A stretch of 64,000 nucleotides of DNA, taken from NCBI GenBank assembly GCA_963763325.1, contig CAVXOL010000023.1, positions 496,001 through 560,000 on the forward strand, given 5' to 3'. Made by a program: the position numbers and the translations under genes. This document shows, piece after piece, positions 18,051-27,007 of the stretch. The notes under the pieces are model-generated. The model saw only the letters and a program-made list of their open reading frames with translations. It searched no databases and was not told the origin of the DNA. The DNA comes from JBBECJ01 sp963763325 (GTDB taxonomy: Bacteria > Chloroflexota > Chloroflexia > Thermomicrobiales > CFX8). The stretch's first letter is position 1, and every line of letters starts with the position of its first letter.

Positions 18051-18962
18051 CTAGCGTCTGGTCGCCGTCGCGTCACGAGCGTCCAGCACATCGAGCGGGA
18101 CGCTCGCCAGGACGACAGCACCGGCAGGACCACCAAAGGTCAGGTCACCGGCGGCCGAGAATAATGTGTAGGCGTCAACAGGCGTCAGCCGCCGCTCCTC
18201 GGTCAGATAGTTGAAGAGCTGGTCGGCGGCATGACGGCGGGCCGCCGTGTAGTTGCCGCGCTCAGCCAGGCCAACGGTGTACAGCTTGCCGTCAGCCACG
18301 AGCCGCGGCATCTGAATGTCGAGCCCTTTGTCGACGCTTAGCCGAACCGTTGCCGCACCAGCACACTCGATCGAGACGCTGGTGGCCTCTCCGTCGCCCA
18401 TCGCGGCGTGCAGATCGCCGAGCGAAAAGAGGCCGCCACGCACCTGGGCCGGGAACCAGATCGTGCTGCCCGCCTTGACCTGGAGCAGATCGTAGTTGCC
18501 CGCCCAGGGGAATGGCGGCGACAACGTCGATGATGCGCCCCGTACCGGTGCCAGACCAAGACAGCCGATCATCGGCCGCAATGGAACGGATAGCGCGTCG
18601 GTGATCCAGCAACGCCCATCAGAAATCGGAACCCGGCGCAGCATTGGCGACGTCAGGTTTTCGCACAACAAGCCGAAGTTCGGGATGAACGCGTTCCAGC
18701 CCCAGTCCAGCGTTTCAATCGCCAGGATATCGACGCGAACCGCGTCGCCAGGCTCGACACCGTCCACGAACACCGGCCCAGTCACGGCGTTGAGACGGCG
18801 CGTGTCGAGGTGGGCGCTCCAGTCCGCACCGGCCCGAAACAGGCGCTCGGCCGGTTCCGACGATGTCTCAAACTGGACGATTTCCCCGGACCGCACGCGC
18901 AGAACCGGCTCGATGTCCGAGCGAAACTCAAACGAATGCTGCTGGCTGCCCACGGTCTTCAT
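18051..18962 (-). CDS. acetamidase/formamidase family protein
   Basis: 303 residues of the FmdA/AmdA fold, which hydrolyses short amides to ammonia and the acid. Typical stretches are GPVFVDGVEPGDAVRVDILA, GLFSLGDLHAAMGDGEAT with the conserved Asp-Leu-His-Ala metal-site region, and LTPVDAYTLFSAAGDL. The ATG has GGGAGGACGCC upstream. It is transcribed toward the solute-binding protein gene 271 bases away and is divergent from the FAD amine oxidase, so the three may serve one nitrogen-scavenging function. Confidence 0.88.
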   Translation of the reverse strand: MKTVGSQQHSFEFRSDIEPVLRVRSGEIVQFETSSEPAERLFRAGADWSAHLDTRRLNAVTGPVFVDGVEPGDAVRVDILAIETLDWGWNAFIPNFGLLCENLTSPMLRRVPISDGRCWITDALSVPLRPMIGCLGLAPVRGASSTLSPPFPWAGNYDLLQVKAGSTIWFPAQVRGGLFSLGDLHAAMGDGEATSVSIECAGAATVRLSVDKGLDIQMPRLVADGKLYTVGLAERGNYTAARRHAADQLFNYLTEERRLTPVDAYTLFSAAGDLTFGGPAGAVVLASVPLDVLDARDATATRR

Positions 18963-19075
18963 GGCGTCCTCCCGTGACCTGTCTCCACGTCTGGCCGTCA
19001 GTATGGCATGGAGGACGTTGTACAGATGCTAGGATCACCGTGCATGTGGCAGCGATCGAGAACCGGAGGGGCGAG

Positions 19076-20293
19076 ATGTCCGAGCGAGCCGAGGTCGTCG
19101 TCATCGGCGGCGGGATCATGGGAGCGAGCCTGGCGTTCGCGCTGACGAAGCTGGGAGTCCGCGATGTGCTGGTCGTCGAGCGCGGGACGCTCGCGGCTGG
19201 CGCCAGCGGCAAGACCGGCGCGCTGTTGCGACAGCACTACACCAACGTCCCGGAGGCAACACTGGCACATCTCTCGTTGCAGACCTTTCGCAACTGGGAC
19301 GACGTCGTTGGCGGCGACTGCGGTTTCGCCGAGACCGGGTCGATCGTCACCGTCGCGACAAGCGGACCAGATGCCGGCAACATCGAGCGGATGCGCCGCG
19401 TGATCGCGATGCAGAACCAGGTCGGCATCAAATCCGAGGTCATCACCGCCGACCAGCTGTTCGAGCTACAGCCGTTCACGACCGTTGACGACATCGCCGT
19501 CGCTGCCTACGAGCGCGAATCAGGCTACGTCGATTCGCTGGCAGCCACACGCGGTATGGCCGAGGCCGCAATCCGTGGAGGTTCGCGCTTCGCGGAAGGG
19601 CGAACGGTGACCCGAATCGTGTCGGACGGAGGCCGCGTACGCGGGGTCGAGACGGACGCGGGACGGATCGACGCCGACACCGTCGTCGTCGCGGCCGGCG
19701 CGTGGTCAGTGCCGTTGCTGGCCGGGATCGGTGTCGACGTGCCGGTCGAGGCGCAACGTGTCCAGGTCGTGATTCTGACACGGCCGCTCGACATGCCGGC
19801 CCACGGCACGATGACCTACGTCGACACGGCAGCAGGCTTCTTCTGCCGCAACTGGGGACCGAACCGAACGATGGCCGGTGTTGGCGGCGGCGAGTTCCAC
19901 GACATCGTCGATCCCAACGATTGGGACGAGCGCCCGAATGCTGGCTTCGGCGAGGTCGTCAAGGGCTACATCGCGCGTCGGATGCCGGCGATGGCGAAAG
20001 CGACCCCGCTCTACGGCCACGCCGGCATCTACGACATGACCCCCGACACCCACCCGATCCTCTCAGCTGTCGATGGCCTCGACGGCCTCCACCTGATGCT
20101 CGGCTTCTCCGGCGCCGGCTTCAAGAAAGGTCCGGCAATCGGCCAGTGCATGGCAGAGCAGATCGTCAACGGCCACGCAACGACCGTCGATCTGACCCCA
20201 TTCCGCCTCTCCCGCTTCGCCGATGAAAGTTGGCAAGAGCCGTGGAGTCCGGACGAGTACTCGTTTTCAACTGACTTTGGGCATAAGTTCTGA
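19076..20293 (+). CDS. FAD-dependent oxidoreductase, DAO family
   Basis: 405 residues. The N-terminal Rossmann motif is VVVIGGGIMGASLAFALTKL, followed by GTLAAGASGKTGALLRQHYT as in sarcosine, glycine and dimethylglycine oxidases. The C-terminal GLHLMLGFSGAGFKKGPAIG contacts FAD. It probably oxidises a secondary amine or amino acid, producing an imine that hydrolyses to release amine or ammonia. The ATG at 19076 has CCGGAGGGGCGAG before it; the frame is open further upstream without coding character. It is fused end-to-start (TGATG) with the next small gene. Confidence 0.9.
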   Translation: MSERAEVVVIGGGIMGASLAFALTKLGVRDVLVVERGTLAAGASGKTGALLRQHYTNVPEATLAHLSLQTFRNWDDVVGGDCGFAETGSIVTVATSGPDAGNIERMRRVIAMQNQVGIKSEVITADQLFELQPFTTVDDIAVAAYERESGYVDSLAATRGMAEAAIRGGSRFAEGRTVTRIVSDGGRVRGVETDAGRIDADTVVVAAGAWSVPLLAGIGVDVPVEAQRVQVVILTRPLDMPAHGTMTYVDTAAGFFCRNWGPNRTMAGVGGGEFHDIVDPNDWDERPNAGFGEVVKGYIARRMPAMAKATPLYGHAGIYDMTPDTHPILSAVDGLDGLHLMLGFSGAGFKKGPAIGQCMAEQIVNGHATTVDLTPFRLSRFADESWQEPWSPDEYSFSTDFGHKF

Positions 20294-20541
20294 TGGACGC
20301 TGATTCGCCGACTGCCATTAGCAAGTTGCTTGCATTTCTCGATCGGCTAGAGAGCGAGAAAATCTGGTATCGGCTGGAACACATCCGTGACTCGATTATG
20401 GTCGAAACAGCGGTCCCCGGTGAACGATGGGAAATTGAGTTCTTCTCCGATGGCCACGTCGAGGTCGAGCGCTTCCGCAGCGATGGCCGGATCGGCGGCG
20501 AAGAGATGTTGGAGACGCTCTTTCGCGAATTCAGCGACTAA
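20293..20541 (+). CDS. small protein of unknown function coupled to the amine oxidase
   Basis: 82 residues, acidic, with a mixed pattern LEHIRDSIMVETAVPGERWE then FFSDGHVEVERFRSDGRIGG. Similar small proteins occur in many bacteria without known function. The ATG overlaps the stop of the FAD oxidase gene by one base, which points to translational coupling. It converges on the sigma-like gene with a gap of only 15 bases. Confidence 0.65.
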   Translation: MDADSPTAISKLLAFLDRLESEKIWYRLEHIRDSIMVETAVPGERWEIEFFSDGHVEVERFRSDGRIGGEEMLETLFREFSD

Positions 20542-20556
20542 CCGTTTTCAAACGCT

Positions 20557-21270
20557 CTACTCGTCGTAATCGAAGATATCGTCAAGGAACTCGTACTCGC
20601 CCTCAAAGCGTTCGCGCAGGTACTCGCGGGTGCGGACGGTAATGCGGCGCACCTCGTCGATGTCGAGCTCTTCGATCTCGGCCACCTCACGGGCGCTGCG
20701 TTCCTGCATCGTGCGCTGGAGGAAGACAGTCCGCCAGAGGTCGGGAACATCTGCCAGTGCGTCGATCAGGAACTGGAGCATCTCGTTGTTGACGACGATG
20801 TCCTCCGGCTCGCGAGCGTTCGGATCGGGGATCACATCAGCGACCATCACCTCTTCGCCGTCGTCGCTGTCGCCGGACGGGGCGAGTGTCTGTTCGAGCG
20901 AGACAAACTGGCGACGCTCGTTCTGAATCCGGCGCGACTCGCGCTGGATCGTCTCCTGAGCACGGTTGCGCATGTAGACGCGAAGGTCACGAATCGGCTG
21001 GCCCTGACCGAGCCGGGTCATCGCGGCCGCAAAGACGCTGTCGATCACCTCGTCGCGTAGCAGATCCTCCGGGTCCATCTGACCCATCCGGACGCGCCGG
21101 CCAAGCTCAAAACCCACATATGCGCGCAGATCGGTGACCAGTTCAGCCGTCCGATCACGCAATTCGCGGGTCTGGGCATGGCTGATCGCGATTTGCTCGG
21201 CTGCCCGCGCAGCACTCGCACCGTTCTCGCCGATCTGCTGGTTGCGATGTTGTTCTCCGGGGATTGTCAT
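20557..21270 (-). CDS. sigma-70-like factor (regions 2 and 4)
   Basis: 237 residues. The middle (about 55-115) resembles sigma region 2 (VGFELGRRVRMGQMDPEDLL, then DLRVYMRNRAQETIQR), and the C-terminus (about 160-225) resembles a region 4 helix-turn-helix (LADVPDLWRTVFLQRTM, then REVAEIEELDIDEVRRI). The two are separated by an acidic linker. No anti-sigma factor gene is adjacent. A group of ECF-like sigma factors is the best guess; the DNA target is unknown. The ATG is preceded by TTCTCCGGGG-poor sequence, so the start is uncertain. Confidence 0.72.
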   Translation of the reverse strand: MTIPGEQHRNQQIGENGASAARAAEQIAISHAQTRELRDRTAELVTDLRAYVGFELGRRVRMGQMDPEDLLRDEVIDSVFAAAMTRLGQGQPIRDLRVYMRNRAQETIQRESRRIQNERRQFVSLEQTLAPSGDSDDGEEVMVADVIPDPNAREPEDIVVNNEMLQFLIDALADVPDLWRTVFLQRTMQERSAREVAEIEELDIDEVRRITVRTREYLRERFEGEYEFLDDIFDYDE

Positions 21271-21535
21271 TCCACCTCAGGCTCGGGTTCAGATGCCGGA
21301 TCGATTGGCTGGCTTCCGGTTCTCACAACCGGACACCAGACGACAAAGTCTCATGCAGAGGGTCCATCCATCGCACAGTCGGGAACCGGGTTCCGCGATG
21401 GGTAGTGTCTATTCTAAGCGAACCGGCAAGGTAAGACATCCTGCCGGCGTGACGTCCCCTGCTGGCATGTCCCCTGCGTACCCGGAAACGGAGCCAACCT
21501 TTTCGTGGCAGCCGGGTCGGAGACTTTGAAGCGGA

Positions 21536-22282
21536 ATGACACGCGCAGAGTTCACACAAACGTCGTTGAACCCAATGGTCGCAGGAACGGTGGTAATGCT
21601 GATGTTCCTGGCGCTGCTGACTGCCTGCGGACGTGGCCAGGGGGACGCGACGAGCACCTGGAGCATTGAGGGACCGCTCCAGGCACGGGACGCAAGCGTC
21701 TGGATAATCGATACCGTCCCGATCGTTGTTCCAGCCGGGATCGCACCCAGCGACATTCCGGCCATTGGTGCATTGGTGGCGGCGAGTGGTGACATCGGTA
21801 GCGACGGACAGCGTGTGGCCAGGAATGTCAGTCTCAGTGGCGGAGCGCAGCCTGTATCAACGCTGCCCGAGGTATCTCTCTCAGGTCCGATCGAATCCAT
21901 CGCTGACCGTCGATGGGTCGTCGGTGGCCGCGAAATCGTCGTTCCGACCGGCAGTCTGATTCGCGCTGTCGATCCGGCGAATGACGCGACGGTCCTTATC
22001 CAGGTGGGAACTGTCGCCGACATCGTCGGCAATACGATGATCGATGACAAAGTCATCGCGCGCGAGATCGTCTTGTACCCGCTTGACCAGACAGATGACC
22101 GACCAGTCGAGCAGGAACAACCGTCGCAACCAGCCCCCGATCCTCCAGCGAGCCATGATGGCGACTCCGATGACGGCGACGACGGTGATGACGATGAAGT
22201 TGAAGATCGTAAAGAGAAGGACAAGGCGGACAAGCCAGGCAATGGCAACGGCAACGGTCGCGACAAGGACGAGAATGACTAA
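21536..22282 (+). CDS. lipoprotein with DUF5666-like repeats
   Basis: 248 residues. A signal sequence with lipobox LLTACGRG, two similar beta-rich units (about 45-110 and 112-180; WSIEGPLQAR, then LSGPIESIADRRWVVGGREI) of the DUF5666 kind, and a disordered tail rich in Asp, Lys, Asn and Gly (DGDSDDGDDGDDDEVEDRK). It should be tethered outside the membrane. Function unknown. The PASTA kinase gene follows after 70 bases and could be in the same unit. Confidence 0.72.
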   Translation: MTRAEFTQTSLNPMVAGTVVMLMFLALLTACGRGQGDATSTWSIEGPLQARDASVWIIDTVPIVVPAGIAPSDIPAIGALVAASGDIGSDGQRVARNVSLSGGAQPVSTLPEVSLSGPIESIADRRWVVGGREIVVPTGSLIRAVDPANDATVLIQVGTVADIVGNTMIDDKVIAREIVLYPLDQTDDRPVEQEQPSQPAPDPPASHDGDSDDGDDGDDDEVEDRKEKDKADKPGNGNGNGRDKDEND

Positions 22283-22352
22283 CCATGATCGCATATCAAG
22301 CGTGCGACGTATCAGTGAGCGATCGACCTCTGGACGGACTGGATAGATAGAG

Positions 22353-23726
22353 ATGCAGGCAGTCGCCGACACATCACACTGGCACGACGACGGTTCAGGC
22401 GCGGAACTAGCACTTTCAGCCGGCAGCGTCATAGCTGGCCGCTACCGTCTTGACGAGATCATCGGTCGTGGCGGCATGGCAACCGTCTGGCGCGGGCATG
22501 ACGAGCGGCTCGGCCGTGATGTCGCCGTCAAAATCTGCCCGCCGGAAACTCCCGGTGCGCCGGTGCGGCTTCGGGAGGAGCGCCTTTCGAGTGCGCTGCT
22601 GCATCCGAACGTCGTCTCGATCTTTGACGCTGGCGATATCAGCGCGCCAGAAGTCGGGGCCGGCAGCACATTCATCGTCATGGAGTACGTCCGGGGAACG
22701 ACGGCCCATCAAATCGCGCCGGTCTCATGGCGCGAAGCGGTCGGTATCATCCGTCAGGCAGCCGACGGTCTGGCAGCCGCCCATGAACGCGGAATCGTCC
22801 ACTGCGACGTTAAGCCCGGAAATCTGCTGATCGATCAGCGCGGTCGCGTCCTGGTCGCCGACTTCGGTATCGCCGTGCCGGCCGAGAGCGAGCTTGGAGA
22901 GTTCGTGCACGGCTCGCCCGCCTATGTCGCACCAGAGCGGCTGGCCGGCGAACGAGCCGATGCACGCGTTGATGTGTATGGCCTCGGTGGCGTCCTCTCG
23001 TTTCTGATTACAGGCACCCGTCCGACCGACGACAGGATCAGCCTTCCCCTCGACTGTCCCAGCGGGATTGGCAACGTCATCGCACTGGCACGATCGCGAA
23101 ACCCTGACGAGCGCTACGCCAATGCTCAGGAATTCAGAGCGGCGCTTGACCGAGCGGTCGGCGCGGAATCCATCCACCGACGCGCGGATACGGTCATCAC
23201 CGAACGACCGGCGTCGCTTGACACTCACCGCTTGCGGCAGGCTGAGTTCGCTTCACCTCGACGAGTCATTAGCCATCCAGCGCGCGTCCGTCCAGTCAAC
23301 CCGCGGCACTCGGCACAGCAAACGGCGGCGATGTCGCCGTCGCCAGTCCGGATCGCAAGACCCTTGGCCGGACGCCAGACACGGCAAGCGGCGGTTCGCA
23401 AGCGCCTGGCGACACAGATCGCGGTCGGCATTGCTGGCTTGATGGTCCTCTTGATGGTTGGAGCCGTTCTTCGCGACATTGTGTCAATCGATTCTGCTGC
23501 GTCCGGGCCAGTTCCGGTCGCAGCCGCGTCCGACATGCCGAACGTCGAAGGTCAGACGTTCGCAACCGCTATCGCCACGCTCGCGGAGCAGGGTATCGTC
23601 GTCGAACGAGTCGATGTCATCTACAGCCCCGGTCCAGCCAACAAGGTCGTCGCCCAGCATCCTCCCGCTGGCGCGCCGGTCAGCGACGATAACTCTGTGA
23701 CATTGGTCGTTCGTGCGAATCAATGA
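22353..23726 (+). CDS. PASTA-domain Ser/Thr protein kinase (PknB-like)
   Basis: 457 residues. Kinase domain at about 28-270 with the glycine loop IIGRGGMATVWRG, the Lys of VAVKI, the catalytic loop HCDVKPGN and the DFG motif in VADFGIA. The usual Arg before the catalytic Asp (HRD) is Cys here, so this is a non-RD kinase that may not need activation-loop phosphorylation. One membrane helix (about 350-372) is followed by a single PASTA domain (about 390-456; MPNVEGQTFATAIATLAEQG). Related kinases sense cell-wall fragments and control wall growth or division; most carry several PASTA units, so one is few. Confidence 0.9.
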   Translation: MQAVADTSHWHDDGSGAELALSAGSVIAGRYRLDEIIGRGGMATVWRGHDERLGRDVAVKICPPETPGAPVRLREERLSSALLHPNVVSIFDAGDISAPEVGAGSTFIVMEYVRGTTAHQIAPVSWREAVGIIRQAADGLAAAHERGIVHCDVKPGNLLIDQRGRVLVADFGIAVPAESELGEFVHGSPAYVAPERLAGERADARVDVYGLGGVLSFLITGTRPTDDRISLPLDCPSGIGNVIALARSRNPDERYANAQEFRAALDRAVGAESIHRRADTVITERPASLDTHRLRQAEFASPRRVISHPARVRPVNPRHSAQQTAAMSPSPVRIARPLAGRQTRQAAVRKRLATQIAVGIAGLMVLLMVGAVLRDIVSIDSAASGPVPVAAASDMPNVEGQTFATAIATLAEQGIVVERVDVIYSPGPANKVVAQHPPAGAPVSDDNSVTLVVRANQ

Positions 23727-23750
23727 CACAGGCGTGCAAGGCAACGGAGC

Positions 23751-24192
23751 TTAGCGATCGTCGCTGGCCACAATCACCGGCGCGAGCGACCAGTCAAATT
23801 CGCCGATCTTCTCCCGCCCAAGTTGATTGAGCCGATCCAGACAATCGTTGGGACTGTTCGCACAGTGCGTCAGTGTCGATACCCATGCAGGTCGGAGTGA
23901 AGCGGCTGGTCTTGTCGATCCCATCGTGCAGCAGGAGCGATGCACCGCGAAAATTCCCGTTGCGAAGGTGGTGGAGTCCGACGCCGATCTGGAGGATACC
24001 CTGGTAAAGATAACGAATCGGGTCACGTTCGTCTCGCCAGATCGCTTCAAGCACTTCATGACACTCGTAGTATTCTCTGGCGTTGAACAGCCGTATTCCT
24101 TCGGTCAACCCCTCCGGCGCGGGACCGGCGCAGCGCAAGTTTGGCCCGTCAACGGCTCCCGACGCGACAACACGCTTCCAGGCCTCGCCCAT
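23751..24192 (-). pseudogene. DUF309 protein, frameshifted
   Basis: A protein of about 147 residues read in two frames. From the ATG at 24192 (AGGAGCGAGC upstream) the text LFNAREYYECHEVLEAIWRD and YLYQGILQIGVGLHHLRNGN is the DUF309 signature. At about 23845-23865 the frame must change, after which SPNDCLDRLNQLGREKIGEF completes the domain to the TAA at 23751. Function of DUF309 is unknown. A sequencing error is possible, because the text on both sides is well conserved. Confidence 0.75.
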
Positions 24193-24312
24193 GCTCGCTC
24201 CTGCTCGTTCCTGCCCAGCCCATGACACGGTATGGTACCGTGCCGCCGACAAGCGATCATGTGCTGACTGCCAGCGTCGCCTCGTGCTCGAACGACCGAA
24301 TCGAGGGAGTCA

Positions 24313-25035
24313 ATGACGGGAGCCGGAAGCGTCCAGTGTCCACACTGCGGCACGTTGATGGACGAACGGGCACGCTTCTGCCCTGGTTGCGGGACTCCGC
24401 GGTCGGCAGTCCGCGAGGCACTCGAACGCGAGGCAGCAGCGACTGGCGTCCCGTATGCGCAACTGCTCGAACGCGAGCGAACGTCTGGCAACACCGGACC
24501 GGTCGCAGCCGCCCCGGGCGGGTGGGGAGCGCCGCAGCAGGCGCCACCGCCACCACCGACGAATCGGCGCAGGCTCTGGATCACGCTCGGCATCGTTGGC
24601 GGCGTCCTGCTGCTCTTCTGCGTCGGGTGTGTCGCGGTATCGGCGATCATGCTCGACCGTTTCGATGTCAACATCGGCGACAGCCCTGAAGGGGATGCCG
24701 CCCGCGAACAGCTTGAGCTGGCGTCCGCGGGACGGCATGAGGAACGCTGGGAACTGCTCCATCCCGACCAGCAAATCGTCGTTCCAGTCGGTTTATTCGC
24801 GACCTGTGCGAAATACGACGATTCCGGCTCGGTGGATATCTTCGGCAGCGCCGCCGACAACAACACGTTCATTCCTCGTGTCGGCACCGTCGACGCGCGT
24901 GTTGTGCTCTACGCTTTTTCCAGTGGTGGATCGAACGAAAGCGGCTACGTCTATATGGTCGAGGTGGACGGCGACTGGCGCTGGACCTTAACTGATGAGG
25001 AGATTCGTGACTACGAACTGGGGATCTGCCCTTAG
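24313..25035 (+). CDS. zinc-ribbon membrane protein
   Basis: 240 residues. An N-terminal zinc ribbon (CPHCGTLMDERARFCPGCG), a Pro-rich linker (QQAPPPPPTNRRR), one membrane helix (about 94-118) with FCVGCVAV, and an outer domain of about 120 residues holding LELASAGRHEERWELLHPDQ. The outer part resembles small NTF2-like or DUF4878-type domains, though I am not certain. Function unknown. It lies just before the methyltransferase gene. Confidence 0.75.
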   Translation: MTGAGSVQCPHCGTLMDERARFCPGCGTPRSAVREALEREAAATGVPYAQLLERERTSGNTGPVAAAPGGWGAPQQAPPPPPTNRRRLWITLGIVGGVLLLFCVGCVAVSAIMLDRFDVNIGDSPEGDAAREQLELASAGRHEERWELLHPDQQIVVPVGLFATCAKYDDSGSVDIFGSAADNNTFIPRVGTVDARVVLYAFSSGGSNESGYVYMVEVDGDWRWTLTDEEIRDYELGICP

Positions 25036-25075
25036 CGTTGGCGGATCGAGTCGTCCGAATTCCTGGGAAGGTAGC

Positions 25076-25786
25076 ATGTTTCGACTCGCGCGGACGCACC
25101 AGATGGAACTGCTCGATCAGCTCGGCGACCATGCGCCGGTCGATGTGCTGGGCGGCAACCTGCGCGATATCCGGCGCGCAAATCGCTGGTTCGGTGGCAC
25201 CCGCGCGGTTCAGACTGCGTTGGCCCCGCTGTTACGATCACAGGACGTGCCCACGCCGATCTCGATCCTGGATGTCGCGACTGGCTCAGCAGACGTCCCG
25301 ATTGCACTGGCTGATTGGGCCAGGCGTGCTGGTCATGATGTCCGAATCGTCGCGACGGATATCCAACCGGACGTGCTGCTGGTAGCGAGAGCAGCAGTCG
25401 GGTCGACCGGCATCTCTGTTGAGCAGGCTGACGCGTTGAATCTTCCTTACCCGAACAACTCGTTTGACGTTGTCACGCTCTCACTCGCATTGCACCATTT
25501 CGAGGTGGATGAAGCCCTCCGCGTCCTGCGAGAGATGCGGCGAGTGGCCCGACGAATGATGATCGTCAATGACCTCGAACGATCGATGTCCGGCTATGCC
25601 GGAGCCTGGCTATTCGGTCACCTGCTGACGTCGAATCCGATGACGCGCAACGACGCTCCGCTCTCGGTCCGACGTGCCTACACGCGATCGGAGGCCTTAG
25701 CGCTGGCCCATGGTGCCGGCTGGCATGCGGCGCGAGCGCAATACAGCCTGCCACAGCGCTATCTGCTGACAGGCAGACCGGCGTGA
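25076..25786 (+). CDS. class I SAM-dependent methyltransferase
   Basis: 236 residues. Motif I is ISILDVATGSADVPIALADW; motif II region is NNSFDVVTLSLALHHFE; the text resembles UbiE/MenG and small-molecule C- or O-methyltransferases. The ATG at 25076 has GGGAAGG upstream; the open frame begins inside the zinc-ribbon gene. It overlaps the following flavoprotein gene by 4 bases (GTGA), so the two are co-translated. The methyltransferase-flavoprotein pair recalls SrsB/SrsC of Streptomyces phenolic-lipid synthesis, but here no type III polyketide synthase is present. Substrate unknown. Confidence 0.85.
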   Translation: MFRLARTHQMELLDQLGDHAPVDVLGGNLRDIRRANRWFGGTRAVQTALAPLLRSQDVPTPISILDVATGSADVPIALADWARRAGHDVRIVATDIQPDVLLVARAAVGSTGISVEQADALNLPYPNNSFDVVTLSLALHHFEVDEALRVLREMRRVARRMMIVNDLERSMSGYAGAWLFGHLLTSNPMTRNDAPLSVRRAYTRSEALALAHGAGWHAARAQYSLPQRYLLTGRPA

Positions 25787-26979
25787 TCTACGATGCCGTT
25801 GTCGTCGGCGCCGGCCCGGCGGGATGCAGCACCGCGATTGGGCTTGCCGAGCGCGGCATTCGAGTTGCGCTCCTGGACAAATCGCGCTTCCCACGCGTTA
25901 AGCCATGCGCCGAATACGCGAATCCCGAAGCGATGCGAGTGCTGGACCGGCTTGGCCTGCTGGAGCCTGTCCGCGCGGCAGGCGCGGCCATCTTTCGTGG
26001 CATGCGGGTTATCTCGCCGGGCGGGCGCGAACTGGAGCTCGACTACACGGCCGACGCCGGACGGCACGCGCTCGGACTATCCAGGTTCGCATTCGACCAA
26101 CTCGCGGTCGCTCGCTGTCGCCAACTCGGCGTCGAGGTCTTCGAAGGGACGCGCGTACGCAATGTCACGACCGGCTACGGCGTCGTCGGGAGCGTCATCA
26201 CAACCAGCAACGGCCACTCAAATGAGTTTCGGGGCAGGATCATTGTCGGTGCCGACGGTCATCATTCAGCCGTCGCCCGGCTGCTCGACCTCGACATGCC
26301 GTTACGCTGGCCGAGAAGGATTGGCCTGGCCGCGCATCTGGAGAGCTATCCCCTGGCGAACGAGATGGGGGAGATGCACGTTGGAACTGCCGGTTACTGT
26401 GGGATTGCGCCACAGGAGCAGGGCAGAGTAAACGCCGCGATGGTCGTTGATATGGCTCACTTCGAGAGACGAACTGGTTCGGTCGAAGCGTTCTTTGATT
26501 CCGCTCTGGCATCCTACCCCGCGATGGAGGCTCGTGTGAGGGACGCAACGCGTGTAACAGCGGTGCGGGGGGTCGGCCCGCTGGCGCGCCGTGTGCGTCG
26601 TGTCTCAGGGAACGGTTACCTGCTGGTTGGCGACGCGGCCGGGTTCTTCGATCCGTTCACGGGCGAAGGAATCTTCGACGCCCTGCACGGCGGGGAACTG
26701 GCGGCGGAAGCGGTCTCGGCAGCGCTCGAGACAGGCGACACCAGTTCCAGCGCACTCGCCAGCTACGATCGCATGAGGCGAGCCGCATTCGCAGACAAGC
26801 GGCGGGCGGCGTTGCTCGTCCAGGCATTCGTTCGTGCTCCACGGTTGATGGACTATGCGTTGGATCGGATTGCGGCCCGGCCATCCGCCCGTACGACGAT
26901 GACGGGTGTCCTGGGTGACTATCGCGATGCAGGACTCGTCCTCTCGCCGCGCTTCCTATGGACAGCGCTGCGGCCCTGA
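25783..26979 (+). CDS. FAD-dependent oxidoreductase, geranylgeranyl-reductase-like
   Basis: 398 residues. It has the dinucleotide motif VVVGAGPAGCSTAIGLAERG, the PCAEYANPEA stretch (a variant of the PxCGG loop), a GADGHHSAV motif and the second FAD motif LLVGDAAGFFDPFTGEGIFD. Members reduce isoprenoid double bonds or hydroxylate aromatic rings. The start is a GTG overlapping the methyltransferase stop. Place in a row with a methyltransferase, a cyclase-like protein and a ketosynthase suggests a tailoring role in a lipid or polyketide pathway. Confidence 0.87.
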   Translation: MIYDAVVVGAGPAGCSTAIGLAERGIRVALLDKSRFPRVKPCAEYANPEAMRVLDRLGLLEPVRAAGAAIFRGMRVISPGGRELELDYTADAGRHALGLSRFAFDQLAVARCRQLGVEVFEGTRVRNVTTGYGVVGSVITTSNGHSNEFRGRIIVGADGHHSAVARLLDLDMPLRWPRRIGLAAHLESYPLANEMGEMHVGTAGYCGIAPQEQGRVNAAMVVDMAHFERRTGSVEAFFDSALASYPAMEARVRDATRVTAVRGVGPLARRVRRVSGNGYLLVGDAAGFFDPFTGEGIFDALHGGELAAEAVSAALETGDTSSSALASYDRMRRAAFADKRRAALLVQAFVRAPRLMDYALDRIAARPSARTTMTGVLGDYRDAGLVLSPRFLWTALRP

Positions 26980-27007
26980 ATAGCTGGAGGATGGAGGGAA
27001 TCAACAG

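Noticed and set aside
21881..22432. Minus-strand frame of 183 residues with hydrophobic stretches
   Set aside because: It is the complement of the Asp- and Lys-rich tail of the DUF5666 lipoprotein; acidic codons read backwards give Ile/Val/Leu. No ribosome binding site.
24105..24887. Minus-strand frame of 260 residues
   Set aside because: It overlaps the zinc-ribbon gene and the DUF309 start antisense, with Ser/Arg/Pro-rich text typical of shadow frames.
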